The notes beneath the pieces were generated by a model. It searched no databases, was not told the origin of the DNA, and saw only the letters and a program-made list of their open reading frames with translations. Below are positions 41,993 through 50,653 of a DNA stretch of 64,000 bases, in pieces. The DNA is from JAYOEY01 sp038120295 (GTDB lineage Bacteria > Pseudomonadota > Alphaproteobacteria > MPNO01 > UBA2964). The position numbers and the translations under genes were made by a program. Positions within the stretch are counted from its first letter, which is position 1; every line of letters begins with the position of its first letter. The stretch covers positions 124,001-188,000 of the forward strand of contig JAYOLL010000004.1 of the NCBI GenBank assembly GCA_038120295.1. The letters are read 5' to 3'.

Positions 41993-42784
41993 ATGACCAA
42001 GCAGCGAGAAGATGAAACGCCGGGAGAACTGAGGGCCGCCTGCCGCAGCGGAGCCTATGACGGGCCGACCTCCGGCCATGCGCCGGGCTTCGTGCAGGCC
42101 AACATGGTTATTCTGCCGGCGGCGTATGCCGATGCGTTCAGGCTGTTCTGCGACCTTAACCCTCAGCCCTGCCCGGTTCTCGAAATTCTCGATCCCGGCG
42201 CGACAGAACCGAAAAAGATTGCGCCCGGCGCGGACATCCGAACCGATCTGCCGCGCTATCGCGTGTTCCGGAATGGGCAGGTCGCCGAAGAACCGTCAGA
42301 TATCCGGGACCTGTGGCAGGACGATTTCGTCACCTTTCTGCTGGGCTGTTCCTTCGTGGCCGAAAAGCCCCTGACCGATGCCGGTCTGCTGCTGCCTCAT
42401 ATCGCGGAAACCGGCTTTGTGCCGATGTACCGCACGACGGTGCCGTGCAGACCGGCGGATCCGTTCGAGGGAACCATGGTCGTCTCGATGAGGCCTTTCG
42501 CTCCGGCGGATGCAGACCGCGCTGCCGAGATTACGGCGCACTATCCGATGGCGCACGGCGCGCCGGTCCATATCGGCGATCCAGACATGCTCGGCATTCG
42601 CGATCTCTCCAACCCGGAATTCGGACGGCCGGTCACGATCGGCGAAGGCGAGGTTCCGGTTTTCTGGGCCTGCGGCGTTACCCCGCAGGAAGCCCTGACC
42701 CGGGCCCGCCTGCCCATCGCCATCACCCATTCTCCCGGGCATATGTTCGTTGCAGACATCACGTCCGAGTCGACGCGGGTCTGA
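41993..42784 (+). CDS. DUF1445 family protein (putative hydro-lyase / D-glutamate cyclase-like)
   Basis: A 263-residue protein of the DUF1445 family, annotated as putative hydro-lyase and related to the D-glutamate cyclase domain. Family-like segments are HAPGFVQANMVILPAAYADAF near 29-49, DDFVTFLLGCSFVAE with a conserved cysteine, and the C-terminal FWACGVTPQEALTRARLPIAITHSPGHMFVADI. The protein is soluble. It starts a plus-strand run with short gaps (43 and 22 bases, then an overlap) into the dioxygenase-like, metallohydrolase and flavoprotein genes, suggesting that it processes a small acid in the same pathway. Confidence 0.82.
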   Translation: MTKQREDETPGELRAACRSGAYDGPTSGHAPGFVQANMVILPAAYADAFRLFCDLNPQPCPVLEILDPGATEPKKIAPGADIRTDLPRYRVFRNGQVAEEPSDIRDLWQDDFVTFLLGCSFVAEKPLTDAGLLLPHIAETGFVPMYRTTVPCRPADPFEGTMVVSMRPFAPADADRAAEITAHYPMAHGAPVHIGDPDMLGIRDLSNPEFGRPVTIGEGEVPVFWACGVTPQEALTRARLPIAITHSPGHMFVADITSESTRV

Positions 42785-42827
42785 CAGTTCGTGATAATCT
42801 GAGCCCCGGACAGCAAGGAGCGCCATC

Positions 42828-43346
42828 ATGAAACCGATGCCCATCGCCGATCTGCATGACGTCGCCCGCGGCCTCGCCGAAAGCGGCAAGCGGGTGAAAG
42901 TGTTGTGGCAGGAAGAGAATTCGCTCGCCTTCGTCGCGCGTGGGCGCGAATACCGCAGCGAGTTCCACATCGACCCGGTCGACGAGGTGATGTTCATGAT
43001 CAAGGGCGACATGAACCTGCATTACCGGACGCCCGAAGGCAAAGAGGAGATCGCAATCCTGAAGGAGGGCAATACGATCCACACGCCGGCCGGCGTACCG
43101 CACTCGCCTCGCTTTCCGCCCGATGCCTTTGTGATGGTGATCGAACGCAAGCGACGCGAAGGCGAGATCGACCGGTTCCAGTGGTTCTGTCCCGAATGCG
43201 ACAATTTCCTGCATGAGGAACAGTTCGTCGTCAGCGACTACACGACCGATCCGGTTTCCAAGGCCTATGCGAATTTCTTCGATTCGGAAGAATTCCGGAC
43301 CTGTTCGAAATGCAGCCACGTCATGCCGAGGCCCGAGAGCGCGTAA
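42828..43346 (+). CDS. 3-hydroxyanthranilate 3,4-dioxygenase-like cupin
   Basis: A 172-residue cupin with the layout of bacterial 3-hydroxyanthranilate dioxygenase, which opens the ring to 2-amino-3-carboxymuconate semialdehyde. The iron ligands are present as His47, Glu53 and His92, with Arg43 and Glu106 at the substrate positions. A rubredoxin-like site is formed by CPEC (121, 124) and CSKC (159, 162). The arginine that normally follows the third ligand by four residues is here three residues after it (HSPRF), so substrate choice could differ. No other kynurenine-pathway gene is nearby, and the surrounding genes point to a different catabolic route. Confidence 0.8.
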   Translation: MKPMPIADLHDVARGLAESGKRVKVLWQEENSLAFVARGREYRSEFHIDPVDEVMFMIKGDMNLHYRTPEGKEEIAILKEGNTIHTPAGVPHSPRFPPDAFVMVIERKRREGEIDRFQWFCPECDNFLHEEQFVVSDYTTDPVSKAYANFFDSEEFRTCSKCSHVMPRPESA

Positions 43347-43368
43347 CGGCAGGGCGACGGATAGCGAC

Positions 43369-44247
43369 ATGTCCCGCCGTCTCGTTCTTGGCGACATTGT
43401 CATCGACCGGCTGGTTGAGCTGGAAGGCCCGGGATACGACCCCACGTTCTTTTTTCCGGATGCGACGATCGACGCATTCGAGGGCGAGCTGGACTGGCTC
43501 GCTCCCCATTTCTGGGATGTCGAGGCAGGAACCTATCTGCGCGCGGTCCAGAGCTACGCGGTCCGGACCCGCCATCACACGGTGCTGGTCGACGCCTGCG
43601 TCGGCCACATGAAGGAACGACCGTCGACCCCCCACTGGCACCGGAGGCAGTCGAGCTGGCTCGATCAGCTCAGGGCCGCCGGCATTAAGCCTGAAGAGGT
43701 CGATTTCGTGATGTGTACGCATCTGCATGCCGATCATGTCGGGTGGAATACGCGTCTGGAAAACGGGCGCTGGGTCCCGACCTTCCCCAATGCCCGTTAC
43801 GTGTTTCACCGCGACGAGGTCGCGTACTGGGAAAACAAGGAAGATGCGAACGAAGGGACCGGCACGGAGGACGGCTGCTACGAGGATTCAGTCCTGCCCG
43901 TGATTGAGGCGGGCCAGGCGACGCTGGTCGAAAACGATTTCGCGCTCGACGACATGTTTACGTTGCTGCCGACGCCCGGGCATACGCCGGGCCATGTCTG
44001 CATCGATCTGAACGCGCCCGGCGGGCATGCCGTTCTGTCGGGCGATACGCTGCACCACCCGATCCAGGTCGCTTATCCCGAATGGAACAGCCGGTTCTGC
44101 GTCGATCCGGATCTGGCGCGGATTTCCAGACGGGATTTTGTCGACCGTCATGCGGACACGGATGCCTGGATTCTGGCGGCGCATTTCGCGTCTCCTTCTT
44201 TCGGGCGGATCGTCGCAAACGGGGAAAGATGCAAATTCCAGCTGTGA
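43369..44247 (+). CDS. metallo-beta-lactamase-fold hydrolase
   Basis: A 292-residue MBL-fold protein. The metal-binding HLHADH motif (His118, His120, Asp122, His123) is followed by a third histidine in PGHTPGHVCIDL and an aspartate in VLSGDTLHH, so both metal sites are complete. There is no signal peptide, making a cytoplasmic lactonase- or glyoxalase-type hydrolase likely. The ATG at 43369 begins MSRRLVLGD; the frame is open upstream inside the dioxygenase-like gene but not with similar sequence. It overlaps the following flavoprotein gene by 19 bases. Confidence 0.88.
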   Translation: MSRRLVLGDIVIDRLVELEGPGYDPTFFFPDATIDAFEGELDWLAPHFWDVEAGTYLRAVQSYAVRTRHHTVLVDACVGHMKERPSTPHWHRRQSSWLDQLRAAGIKPEEVDFVMCTHLHADHVGWNTRLENGRWVPTFPNARYVFHRDEVAYWENKEDANEGTGTEDGCYEDSVLPVIEAGQATLVENDFALDDMFTLLPTPGHTPGHVCIDLNAPGGHAVLSGDTLHHPIQVAYPEWNSRFCVDPDLARISRRDFVDRHADTDAWILAAHFASPSFGRIVANGERCKFQL

Positions 44248-45596
44248 TCGAGGCGCTGAAGCCCATTCTTGGCGACAGGCTTTCGACCAGCGAGGCGGTT
44301 CGCGAAGCGCACGGGCGGGACGAATCACACCATCCGGCAGCGCCGCCCGATGCGGTTGCGTTCGTCCGCTCGACCGAGGAAGTCGTCGCCGTCGTGAAGG
44401 CATGCGCCGAACATGGCGTTCCCGTTATCCCGTTCGGCACCGGCACGGCGCTTGAAGGCGGTATCGGGGCGGTGAAAGGCGGCGTCTGTATCGATCTGTC
44501 GGGCATGGACCGCATTCTTCGCGTTTCGCCCGAGGACATGGATGTAACGGTCGAGGCCGGAGTCACCCGCAAGCGGCTGAACGAGGAGCTGCGCGACACC
44601 GGTCTGTTCTTCCCCATCGACCCCGGCGCGGATGCCTCGATCGGCGGCATGGCGTCAACCCGCGCCTCCGGGACCAACGCGGTGCGGTACGGCACCATGC
44701 GAGACGCGGTTCTCAACCTGACGGCGGTGCTGGCCGACGGGCGGGTGATCCGAACGGGCGGCAGGGCGCGCAAGTCCGCCGCGGGCTACGATCTGACCCG
44801 GCTTTTCGTCGGATCGGAAGGCACGCTCGGGGTGATCACCGAGGTGACCTTGCGCCTGCACGGGCGTCCCGAAGCCGTATCCGCCGCGGTCTGTTCCTTT
44901 CCCGCCGTCGAGGACGCGGTCAATTGCTGCATCCTGTCGATTCAATCCGGCATTCCGGTAGCGCGGGTAGAGCTTCTCGATGCCGTCCAGATGAAAGCCT
45001 GCATCGCCTATTCGAAGCTCGACTACGATCCTGCCCCAACCCTCTTTTTTGAATTCCACGGCACGCCCGCGTCGGTGCGCGAACAGGCGGAGACGGTGCA
45101 GGCCCTTGCCGCCGAATGCGGCGGCGCGTCGTTCCGCTGGACCGAGAACGAGGAAGACCGCAATGCGCTTTGGCAGGCCCGCCACGATGCGCTCTACGCG
45201 GCGCTGGCGCTCCGGCCCGGCGCGCGCGCCTGGTCGACCGATCTGTGCGTGCCAATTTCGCGGCTGGCCGACTGCATCTCCGAAACCCGTGCAGACGTTG
45301 AGGCGTCGTCGCTTACGGCCACCATTGTCGGTCATGTCGGAGACGGCAATTTCCATGTGATTTTTTTGCTCGATCCCGACGATTCGGAGGAATTTGCCGA
45401 GGCCGAACGGATTAACGCCCGCATGGTGTCGCGGGCGCTGGAGATGGAGGGTAGCTGCACCGGCGAGCACGGGATCGGGCGCGGCAAGATGGCCTGCCTG
45501 GCGGACGAGATGGGCGAGGGCGTGGCCGTCATGCGGTCGCTCAAAGCCGCGCTAGACCCGGCGAATATCATGAATCCGGGAAAGGTGCTGGGGTGA
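44229..45596 (+). CDS. FAD-linked oxidase, GlcD / D-lactate dehydrogenase type
   Basis: A 455-residue flavoprotein of the VAO family that oxidises alpha-hydroxy acids such as glycolate or D-lactate. The FAD_binding_4 domain (about 38-215) holds VIPFGTGTALEGGIGAVKGG and DPGADASIGGMASTRASGTNAVRYG; the C-terminal FAD-oxidase domain contains GHVGDGNFHVIF and the family-ending SCTGEHGIGRGKM. Length matches the single-chain D-lactate dehydrogenase type. The ATG at 44229 has GGGGAAAG before it and lies inside the metallohydrolase gene. Last of the four-gene set; its exact substrate is unknown. Confidence 0.88.
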   Translation: MQIPAVIEALKPILGDRLSTSEAVREAHGRDESHHPAAPPDAVAFVRSTEEVVAVVKACAEHGVPVIPFGTGTALEGGIGAVKGGVCIDLSGMDRILRVSPEDMDVTVEAGVTRKRLNEELRDTGLFFPIDPGADASIGGMASTRASGTNAVRYGTMRDAVLNLTAVLADGRVIRTGGRARKSAAGYDLTRLFVGSEGTLGVITEVTLRLHGRPEAVSAAVCSFPAVEDAVNCCILSIQSGIPVARVELLDAVQMKACIAYSKLDYDPAPTLFFEFHGTPASVREQAETVQALAAECGGASFRWTENEEDRNALWQARHDALYAALALRPGARAWSTDLCVPISRLADCISETRADVEASSLTATIVGHVGDGNFHVIFLLDPDDSEEFAEAERINARMVSRALEMEGSCTGEHGIGRGKMACLADEMGEGVAVMRSLKAALDPANIMNPGKVLG

Positions 45597-45704
45597 CTTG
45601 GTCGCTGTGATGTCCGATAGGCCGCCCTGCCTTGTTTTGGCCATTCTCCATGGTTATCTGGAGGGTAGTTTGCCCAAGGTCTGCCTACGGGAATTAAAAA
45701 GCTG

Positions 45705-48700
45705 ATGCGTAAGTTACTGATCGGCCTCGCCGCACTTGTCGTCATCGTCGTTTCTGCGGCGCTGGTCGTGCCGAGCTTTATTGACTGGAACGGTTACAAG
45801 CCCGAAATCGCCGCCCAGGCGAAGCTGGCGACCGGGCGAGACCTGAAAATCGATGGGGACCTGCAGTTCGAAATTCTTCCGGCGCCCCGCCTGTCGGCGG
45901 CCGGCGTCCGGTTCGCCAATGTCGAGGGCGGGAGCGACCCGGTTATGGCGTCGCTCAAATCGCTGGACGTCAGCGTCCGGCTGAAACCATTGCTGGGCGG
46001 AAAGATCGAGATCGACTCGGTCCGGCTGGTTGAACCCGTGATCCTGCTGGAAAAACTGAAGAATGGCCGGGCGAACTGGGAAATGGCGGGTGCGTTCGGC
46101 GCGCCTGCCGCGACGGGCGACGGAGCCGGCGCCGCGTCTTCCGGCGGGCCCGGCGGGAACGATATCCGGCTCGACAGCCTGCAGATCGAGAACGGCACCT
46201 TCATCTGGAGGGACGCCGCCAGCGGAAGCGAGGAACGTCTTTCCGGGGTAACTCTGGCACTGTCCGCCGGATCGCTGCAGGGGCCGTTCGATGCGAAGGG
46301 CACGGTCGTTTACAGACGGGTTCCGACGAGCGTTGAAGCGTCTCTCGGGCAGCTTCGCCCCGGCGCGGCTGCGCCGTTGAGGCTGGTCCTTGGCGATGCG
46401 GCGAGCGGCGCGACGGCGGCGCTTACGGGCACGGTTGTCGCTCTCGGTGCGCCGCCGCGCTTTTCCGGCAAAATCGACATCAGCGGCAAGACTCTTCTGG
46501 GGGCGATTTCGTCCTTCGCCGATGCGCCGCCGATGACCGCGCTGTCGCACCCGTTCCGGCTCCGCGCGCGTATCCGGGCGTCGGAAGAAACGGCAACAAT
46601 CGATCAGATCGATGCCGAGCTCGGCGGCACGAGGGCGAGCGGTACGGTGAAGGCGGCGCTGTCCGGGCGGCCGAAGATCGAAACGACGCTGCGCATCACG
46701 CGGGTCGATCTCGACGAGCTGCTCAAGGGCGTGGAGAGGCAGGAAAACGTTCCTTCTTCCCGTTCCTCAACGACGGGGGATGCCGCTCCGCCGAAAGAGG
46801 CGAAACAGGCGTCGCCGTTCGCGCTGCCGGATATCGATGCCACCCTCGATCTTGGGCTCGACGCGATCATCTATAACGGCCGGACGATGCGCGGCATTGC
46901 CGTTACGGCGGCGCTGGCCGACGGCAAGACCCAGCTAACCCGCGCGACCGTGTTCCTGCCGGGCGGCGGCGAGGCCTCGATGACAGGCTCGCTGGCCGCT
47001 CGGGACGGTAAGCCGGCCTATACCGCGGGTATATCCGCCCGGGCCGACAATTTCCGGTCCCTGCTCGGCTGGCTGGGCCTGGAGGTAGAGGCCGTGCCGA
47101 AGGAGCGCCTGCATCGCTTTTCCTTTTCCGGTGAGGTCACCGGAAACGATAACCAGCTGCAGCTTCTCAACGGCAAGATCGAGCTCGACACGACTCGCGT
47201 CGACGGCGCCATGACGCTGGCGCTGCGCGACCGTCCTGCCTTCGGTGCTACGGTTTCGGTCGACAAGGTCGACCTTGATGCCTACCTGCCGGCAGACGGA
47301 AAAACGTCGAAAGCGTCGACAGGCGCTACACAGGCCGGCAAGCCTGATGCGGTTTCCGGCAAGTCTGCGGCGCAATCGAACGCGGGAGGGCCGCTGGCCG
47401 CACTCAACCTGTTCGACGCCAATCTTCGTCTTCGGGTCGGGCAGCTGACATACCGGAAGCAGCCCATCCGCGGTGTCGAGTTCGACGGCACGGTGGCGGG
47501 CGGAAAACTGACCATCAGGAATGCCGCCGTGCGCGATCTCGCGGGTGTGCGCGCCTCAGTCGCGGGCGCCTTGTCCGAGCGCGCCGGCCTGCCCGTCTTC
47601 AAGGGCAGCGTCTCCGCCGACGCCAGGAACATAGCCGGCGCTCTCAGACTTGCAGGTATCGCGCCTCCGGACGCGGTTCGTTCGCTCGGCGCGCTGAAAG
47701 TCAGAGGCAAGGCGGACGCAGGCGCGGACAGGGCCGATCTCGACCTGACGATCAACGCCGCCGGGGCGACCGTCGCCCTCAAGGCTGTCGCCGGCGGTTT
47801 CGACAAGGCGCCGTCCTATGACGTGACGCTGTCCGCAAAACATCGCGAGCTGAAACAGCTTCTGGCGGCGTTCGGCGTCGATATCCGGGCGCCGCGTCTC
47901 GGCGCTTTCGACCTTTCTGCGACGGCCAAAGGCGGTCTGACGGCGCTCAAGGCCGATGTAAGGATCAAGGCGGCCGGCGGCATTCTTGCCGCGCAAGGGA
48001 CCGGCAGCGCGCTCGTTACCAAACCGGTCTTCGATTTTACCGTGGCGGCGGCGCATCCCGCGGTGGGAACGCTGATGAAAAGTTTCGCGCCCGATTACCG
48101 GCCGCGCGGCGGGGCGATCGGGCCGCTGAAGCTGCAGGCGGCGCTCAAGGGCTCGGACGGCGTCTATGCGCTGCGCGATCTGAAGCTCGATGCAGGCAAG
48201 CTGTCGCTTATCGGCGCAGGCGATCTGAAAACAGGCGGCGCCCGGCCGGCGCTTGTTGCATCGCTGAAGGCCGGCGCAATAGATATGAACCCGTTTCTCC
48301 CCGTTCGCGCCGGCAGCAGCGAGGAAGGCCGACGCGCTTCAGGTACGGCGTCCCGTGGCGGGTCTGCCGGTTCTGCAGGCAACCGTCAGGCGGGCCGTTT
48401 CTCCGACGACAAGTTCGATACCACGGTTCTGGGCCTGATGGACGCGGACCTGTCCATCGCGGCGGCGACATTGCTCTATCGCCAGTTCCAGGTCGACAAC
48501 CCGACGATCCGGACCCGGATCAAGGACCGTCAGCTTGCGATCACCGATCTGTCGGGCTGGATGTTCGACGGTGCTTTCAGGCTTACCGGAGATCTCGACG
48601 GGCGCACGACGCCCAGGCTCAAGGGCAGGGTTACGGTATCGAAGGCGAATGTCGGCAAGGCCGGCAAGGCGATCCTGCAGGGCTCCGACTTCGATCTTTC

Positions 48701-49337
48701 CGGCGGCATCACCGATTTCAGTCTCGATGTGGCGGCGGCCGGTTCGTCGCCGCGTCGCATGATCGCCGGACTCAACGGGGCGGGCCGGCTGTCGTCGCTC
48801 AACGGCGTGATCAAGGGGTTCGACCTCAAGGCGGTGAACGAGCGGCTGAAGAATCTGAACGGTGCGCTGGATTTCATTTCCCTGCTGACGACGGCGATGA
48901 GCGGCGGCGCGACGCGGTTCCAGTCGCTCAACGGGACGTTCGGGATCAAAAACGGCGTGTTGCGGACCAGCGATATGAAGCTGCTGGCGGATGCGGGTGA
49001 GGGCAGGGTGACGGGCTTCGCCGACCTGCCGCGCTGGAACATGGATTTCCGCGGGGCGTTCAACCTGACCGACCATCCAAAGGCGCCCCCCTTTGAGATG
49101 CAGGCAATAGGGCCAATCGACGATCCGGCCCGCAAGTTCAATCATCAGAAGCTGCAGTCCTATCTGCTTCAGCGCGGCATCGGCAGTATCGTGGACCGCG
49201 TCCTGCCCGGCGTCCTCGGCGGGTCTTCCCGGCAGAACGCGCCCCAGAACCAGCAGAATACGCAGCAACAGAAGCAGCAAAGGACGCCGCGGCTGGAAGA
49301 CGTGATCCAGAGCCTGCCCGGCCTGTTCCGGCGTTAG
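45705..49337 (+). CDS. AsmA-family protein, large
   Basis: A 1210-residue envelope protein with an N-terminal membrane anchor (residues 4-22, LIGLAALVVIVVSAALVV) followed by the AsmA start FIDWNGYKPEIAAQAKLATGRDLKI. Long beta-rich repeats fill the middle, interrupted by Ser/Ala/Gly-rich low-complexity linkers (about 138-148, 350-362, 530-556, 870-895). An AsmA_2-type C-terminal domain begins near 1000 (GLNGAGRLSSLNGVIKGFDLKAVN). The tail is Gln-rich. AsmA-like proteins bridge the periplasm and are linked to phospholipid transport and outer-membrane homeostasis; which of these applies here is inferred from the family only. It stands alone, with 108 bases in front. Confidence 0.88.
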   Translation: MRKLLIGLAALVVIVVSAALVVPSFIDWNGYKPEIAAQAKLATGRDLKIDGDLQFEILPAPRLSAAGVRFANVEGGSDPVMASLKSLDVSVRLKPLLGGKIEIDSVRLVEPVILLEKLKNGRANWEMAGAFGAPAATGDGAGAASSGGPGGNDIRLDSLQIENGTFIWRDAASGSEERLSGVTLALSAGSLQGPFDAKGTVVYRRVPTSVEASLGQLRPGAAAPLRLVLGDAASGATAALTGTVVALGAPPRFSGKIDISGKTLLGAISSFADAPPMTALSHPFRLRARIRASEETATIDQIDAELGGTRASGTVKAALSGRPKIETTLRITRVDLDELLKGVERQENVPSSRSSTTGDAAPPKEAKQASPFALPDIDATLDLGLDAIIYNGRTMRGIAVTAALADGKTQLTRATVFLPGGGEASMTGSLAARDGKPAYTAGISARADNFRSLLGWLGLEVEAVPKERLHRFSFSGEVTGNDNQLQLLNGKIELDTTRVDGAMTLALRDRPAFGATVSVDKVDLDAYLPADGKTSKASTGATQAGKPDAVSGKSAAQSNAGGPLAALNLFDANLRLRVGQLTYRKQPIRGVEFDGTVAGGKLTIRNAAVRDLAGVRASVAGALSERAGLPVFKGSVSADARNIAGALRLAGIAPPDAVRSLGALKVRGKADAGADRADLDLTINAAGATVALKAVAGGFDKAPSYDVTLSAKHRELKQLLAAFGVDIRAPRLGAFDLSATAKGGLTALKADVRIKAAGGILAAQGTGSALVTKPVFDFTVAAAHPAVGTLMKSFAPDYRPRGGAIGPLKLQAALKGSDGVYALRDLKLDAGKLSLIGAGDLKTGGARPALVASLKAGAIDMNPFLPVRAGSSEEGRRASGTASRGGSAGSAGNRQAGRFSDDKFDTTVLGLMDADLSIAAATLLYRQFQVDNPTIRTRIKDRQLAITDLSGWMFDGAFRLTGDLDGRTTPRLKGRVTVSKANVGKAGKAILQGSDFDLSGGITDFSLDVAAAGSSPRRMIAGLNGAGRLSSLNGVIKGFDLKAVNERLKNLNGALDFISLLTTAMSGGATRFQSLNGTFGIKNGVLRTSDMKLLADAGEGRVTGFADLPRWNMDFRGAFNLTDHPKAPPFEMQAIGPIDDPARKFNHQKLQSYLLQRGIGSIVDRVLPGVLGGSSRQNAPQNQQNTQQQKQQRTPRLEDVIQSLPGLFRR

Positions 49338-49371
49338 GGCTTTCCGAATTTCGTGGAAGCCAGCGTGTCTT

Positions 49372-49482
49372 CCCACCTCCCCTGTCCCCTCCCCCCAATG
49401 GGCGGAGGGGAACGCTGTTGCATAGACACGGCAATCACCCTCTCCGCCCCTGGGGGCGGAGAGGGCCGGGGTGAGGTGGGGG
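49372..49482. repeat. palindromic intergenic repeat between asmA-like and RHH genes
   Basis: GC-rich element with an outer imperfect inverted repeat (CCCACCTCCCC at 49372 and GGTGAGGTGGG near 49470) and an inner perfect 13-base stem at 49438-49465 around a TG loop. It lies between two convergent genes. It could act as a two-way terminator, and its layout resembles dispersed REP-like elements. Confidence 0.65.
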
Positions 49483-49508
49483 ATGTTTCTGCCAAAACCG
49501 GTGTCGCG

Positions 49509-49733
49509 TTAAAGAGAGTTACTGTCCCCCGCACGCACTTCCCGCAGCACGAAAAGGCGTAGCGCCGACGACAGGTTTCCGTCGCGCGCCATGTCGATCT
49601 CGCTGATCAGCGCGTTGAGCGACAGGTTGCGGCGCTTCGCGGCGGTGGTGAGTTCCCGCCAGAATTCCTCTTCCAGAGACACGCTGGTGGCGTGACCGGA
49701 AACGACCACGGAACGCTTGCGCAATCCGCTCAT
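49509..49733 (-). CDS. ribbon-helix-helix domain protein
   Basis: A 74-residue protein resembling the RHH_4 type of DNA-binding domain. KRSVVVSGHATSVSLEEEFWRELTTAAKRRNLSLNALISEID shows the strand (RSVVVSGH), and the two helices of a ribbon-helix-helix fold. The start at 49733 overlaps the stop of the TfoX-like gene (ATGA); the frame is open upstream but only as shadow. Such small proteins usually repress as dimers. No toxin gene lies beside it, so an antitoxin role has no support. Confidence 0.8.
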   Translation of the reverse strand: MSGLRKRSVVVSGHATSVSLEEEFWRELTTAAKRRNLSLNALISEIDMARDGNLSSALRLFVLREVRAGDSNSL

Positions 49734-50116
49734 TTCCTCCTGCCCGGACGCTTCCGCTGTCCGGTGCGTCGTCGCGGCGGCTGGGCGATTTTGGACCGGC
49801 GCGCCGCCTCGTGCGCGCGCCCGGCCCATTCGGCGAGCTCGCCCGGGTCGTCGAACAGCCGTTCAGGTACGCGGTAGTACGACATCTCCACCGGGCGCGA
49901 ATTGCCGTCATAGGTGAAGGGTTTTTCGCCCGCGTCCAGGTATTCCTGCCGGTTGTCGTCGTCGACCTTGAAATAGAGGACGTCATGGGCGATCAGCCCG
50001 AACATCAGCCCATCGAGATAGAGTCCGTACCCGCCGAACATGGATCTCGCCTGCACCGGCCCGAAGGCGAGCAGAAGGCCTAGAACGCGGTCGCGGAATT
50101 CGGGATTGGGAGGCAT
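49730..50116 (-). CDS. TfoX/Sxy N-terminal domain protein
   Basis: A 128-residue protein with the TfoX N-terminal fold: VQARSMFGGYGLYLDGLMFGLIAHDVLYFKVDDDNRQEY is the diagnostic stretch. In gamma-proteobacteria the related Sxy/TfoX helps switch on competence genes; in other groups these single-domain proteins are of unknown role. The C-terminus is strongly basic (RRRTGQRKRPGRRK), which would suit nucleic-acid binding. It is co-translated with the ribbon-helix-helix gene and divergent from ridA, 39 bases away. Confidence 0.85.
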   Translation of the reverse strand: MPPNPEFRDRVLGLLLAFGPVQARSMFGGYGLYLDGLMFGLIAHDVLYFKVDDDNRQEYLDAGEKPFTYDGNSRPVEMSYYRVPERLFDDPGELAEWAGRAHEAARRSKIAQPPRRRTGQRKRPGRRK

Positions 50117-50155
50117 AATGGCAATATAGCACGGGAAACAGAGAGGGCAGAACTG

Positions 50156-50629
50156 ATGTCAGGACGGATCGAAGCGCGGCTGAAGGAACTCGGGATCGAA
50201 CTGCCGGAGGCGCGGGCGCCCAAGGTAGCGCGGATCAAGGGAGCCAATATCGCGGGGAACATGCTCTACGTTTCCGGCCAGGTGCCGCAATGGAACGGCG
50301 AGCTGCCCTATATCGGCAAGGTCGGGCGCGACTTCTCGGTAGAAGAGGGCACGGCGGCGGCCCGGCTTTGCGCCCTCAACGTTCTGGCGCACGCGAAGGA
50401 AGCGCTCGACGGCGATCTCGACCGCATCGTCAAGGTGGCCAAGCTCAGGGGCTATGTGAACGCGACCGAGGACCTCGACATGGTCGGCGGCGTTGTCAAC
50501 GGGGCCTCGGACCTGATGGTTGAGGTGTTCGGCGAGGCCGGCCAGCACGCCCGCACCGTCGCCGGCGTCACCGTGATGCCGCTCGGCGTCGCAATCGAGG
50601 TGGAGGCGGATTTTCTGATCGAGGGGTAG
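50156..50629 (+). CDS. RidA-family enamine/imine deaminase
   Basis: A 157-residue YjgF/YER057c/UK114-fold protein. RidA hydrolyses reactive enamine/imine intermediates made by PLP enzymes. LYVSGQVP (37-44), the LRGYVNATEDL stretch, and Arg133 in HARTVAGVTVMPLGVAIEVEADF are the family features; the arginine is the residue that binds the substrate carboxylate. The chain is some 25 residues longer than E. coli RidA at its N-terminus, as in a common proteobacterial subgroup. A following gene begins 24 bases after the stop. Confidence 0.88.
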   Translation: MSGRIEARLKELGIELPEARAPKVARIKGANIAGNMLYVSGQVPQWNGELPYIGKVGRDFSVEEGTAAARLCALNVLAHAKEALDGDLDRIVKVAKLRGYVNATEDLDMVGGVVNGASDLMVEVFGEAGQHARTVAGVTVMPLGVAIEVEADFLIEG

Positions 50630-50653
50630 TCGTTGGTGGCCGGAGCCAAAAAC

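Noticed and set aside
49509..50116. Toxin-antitoxin system formed by the RHH and TfoX-like genes
   Set aside because: The RHH protein could be an antitoxin by fold, but TfoX-like proteins are not known toxins and the gene order gives no other candidate.
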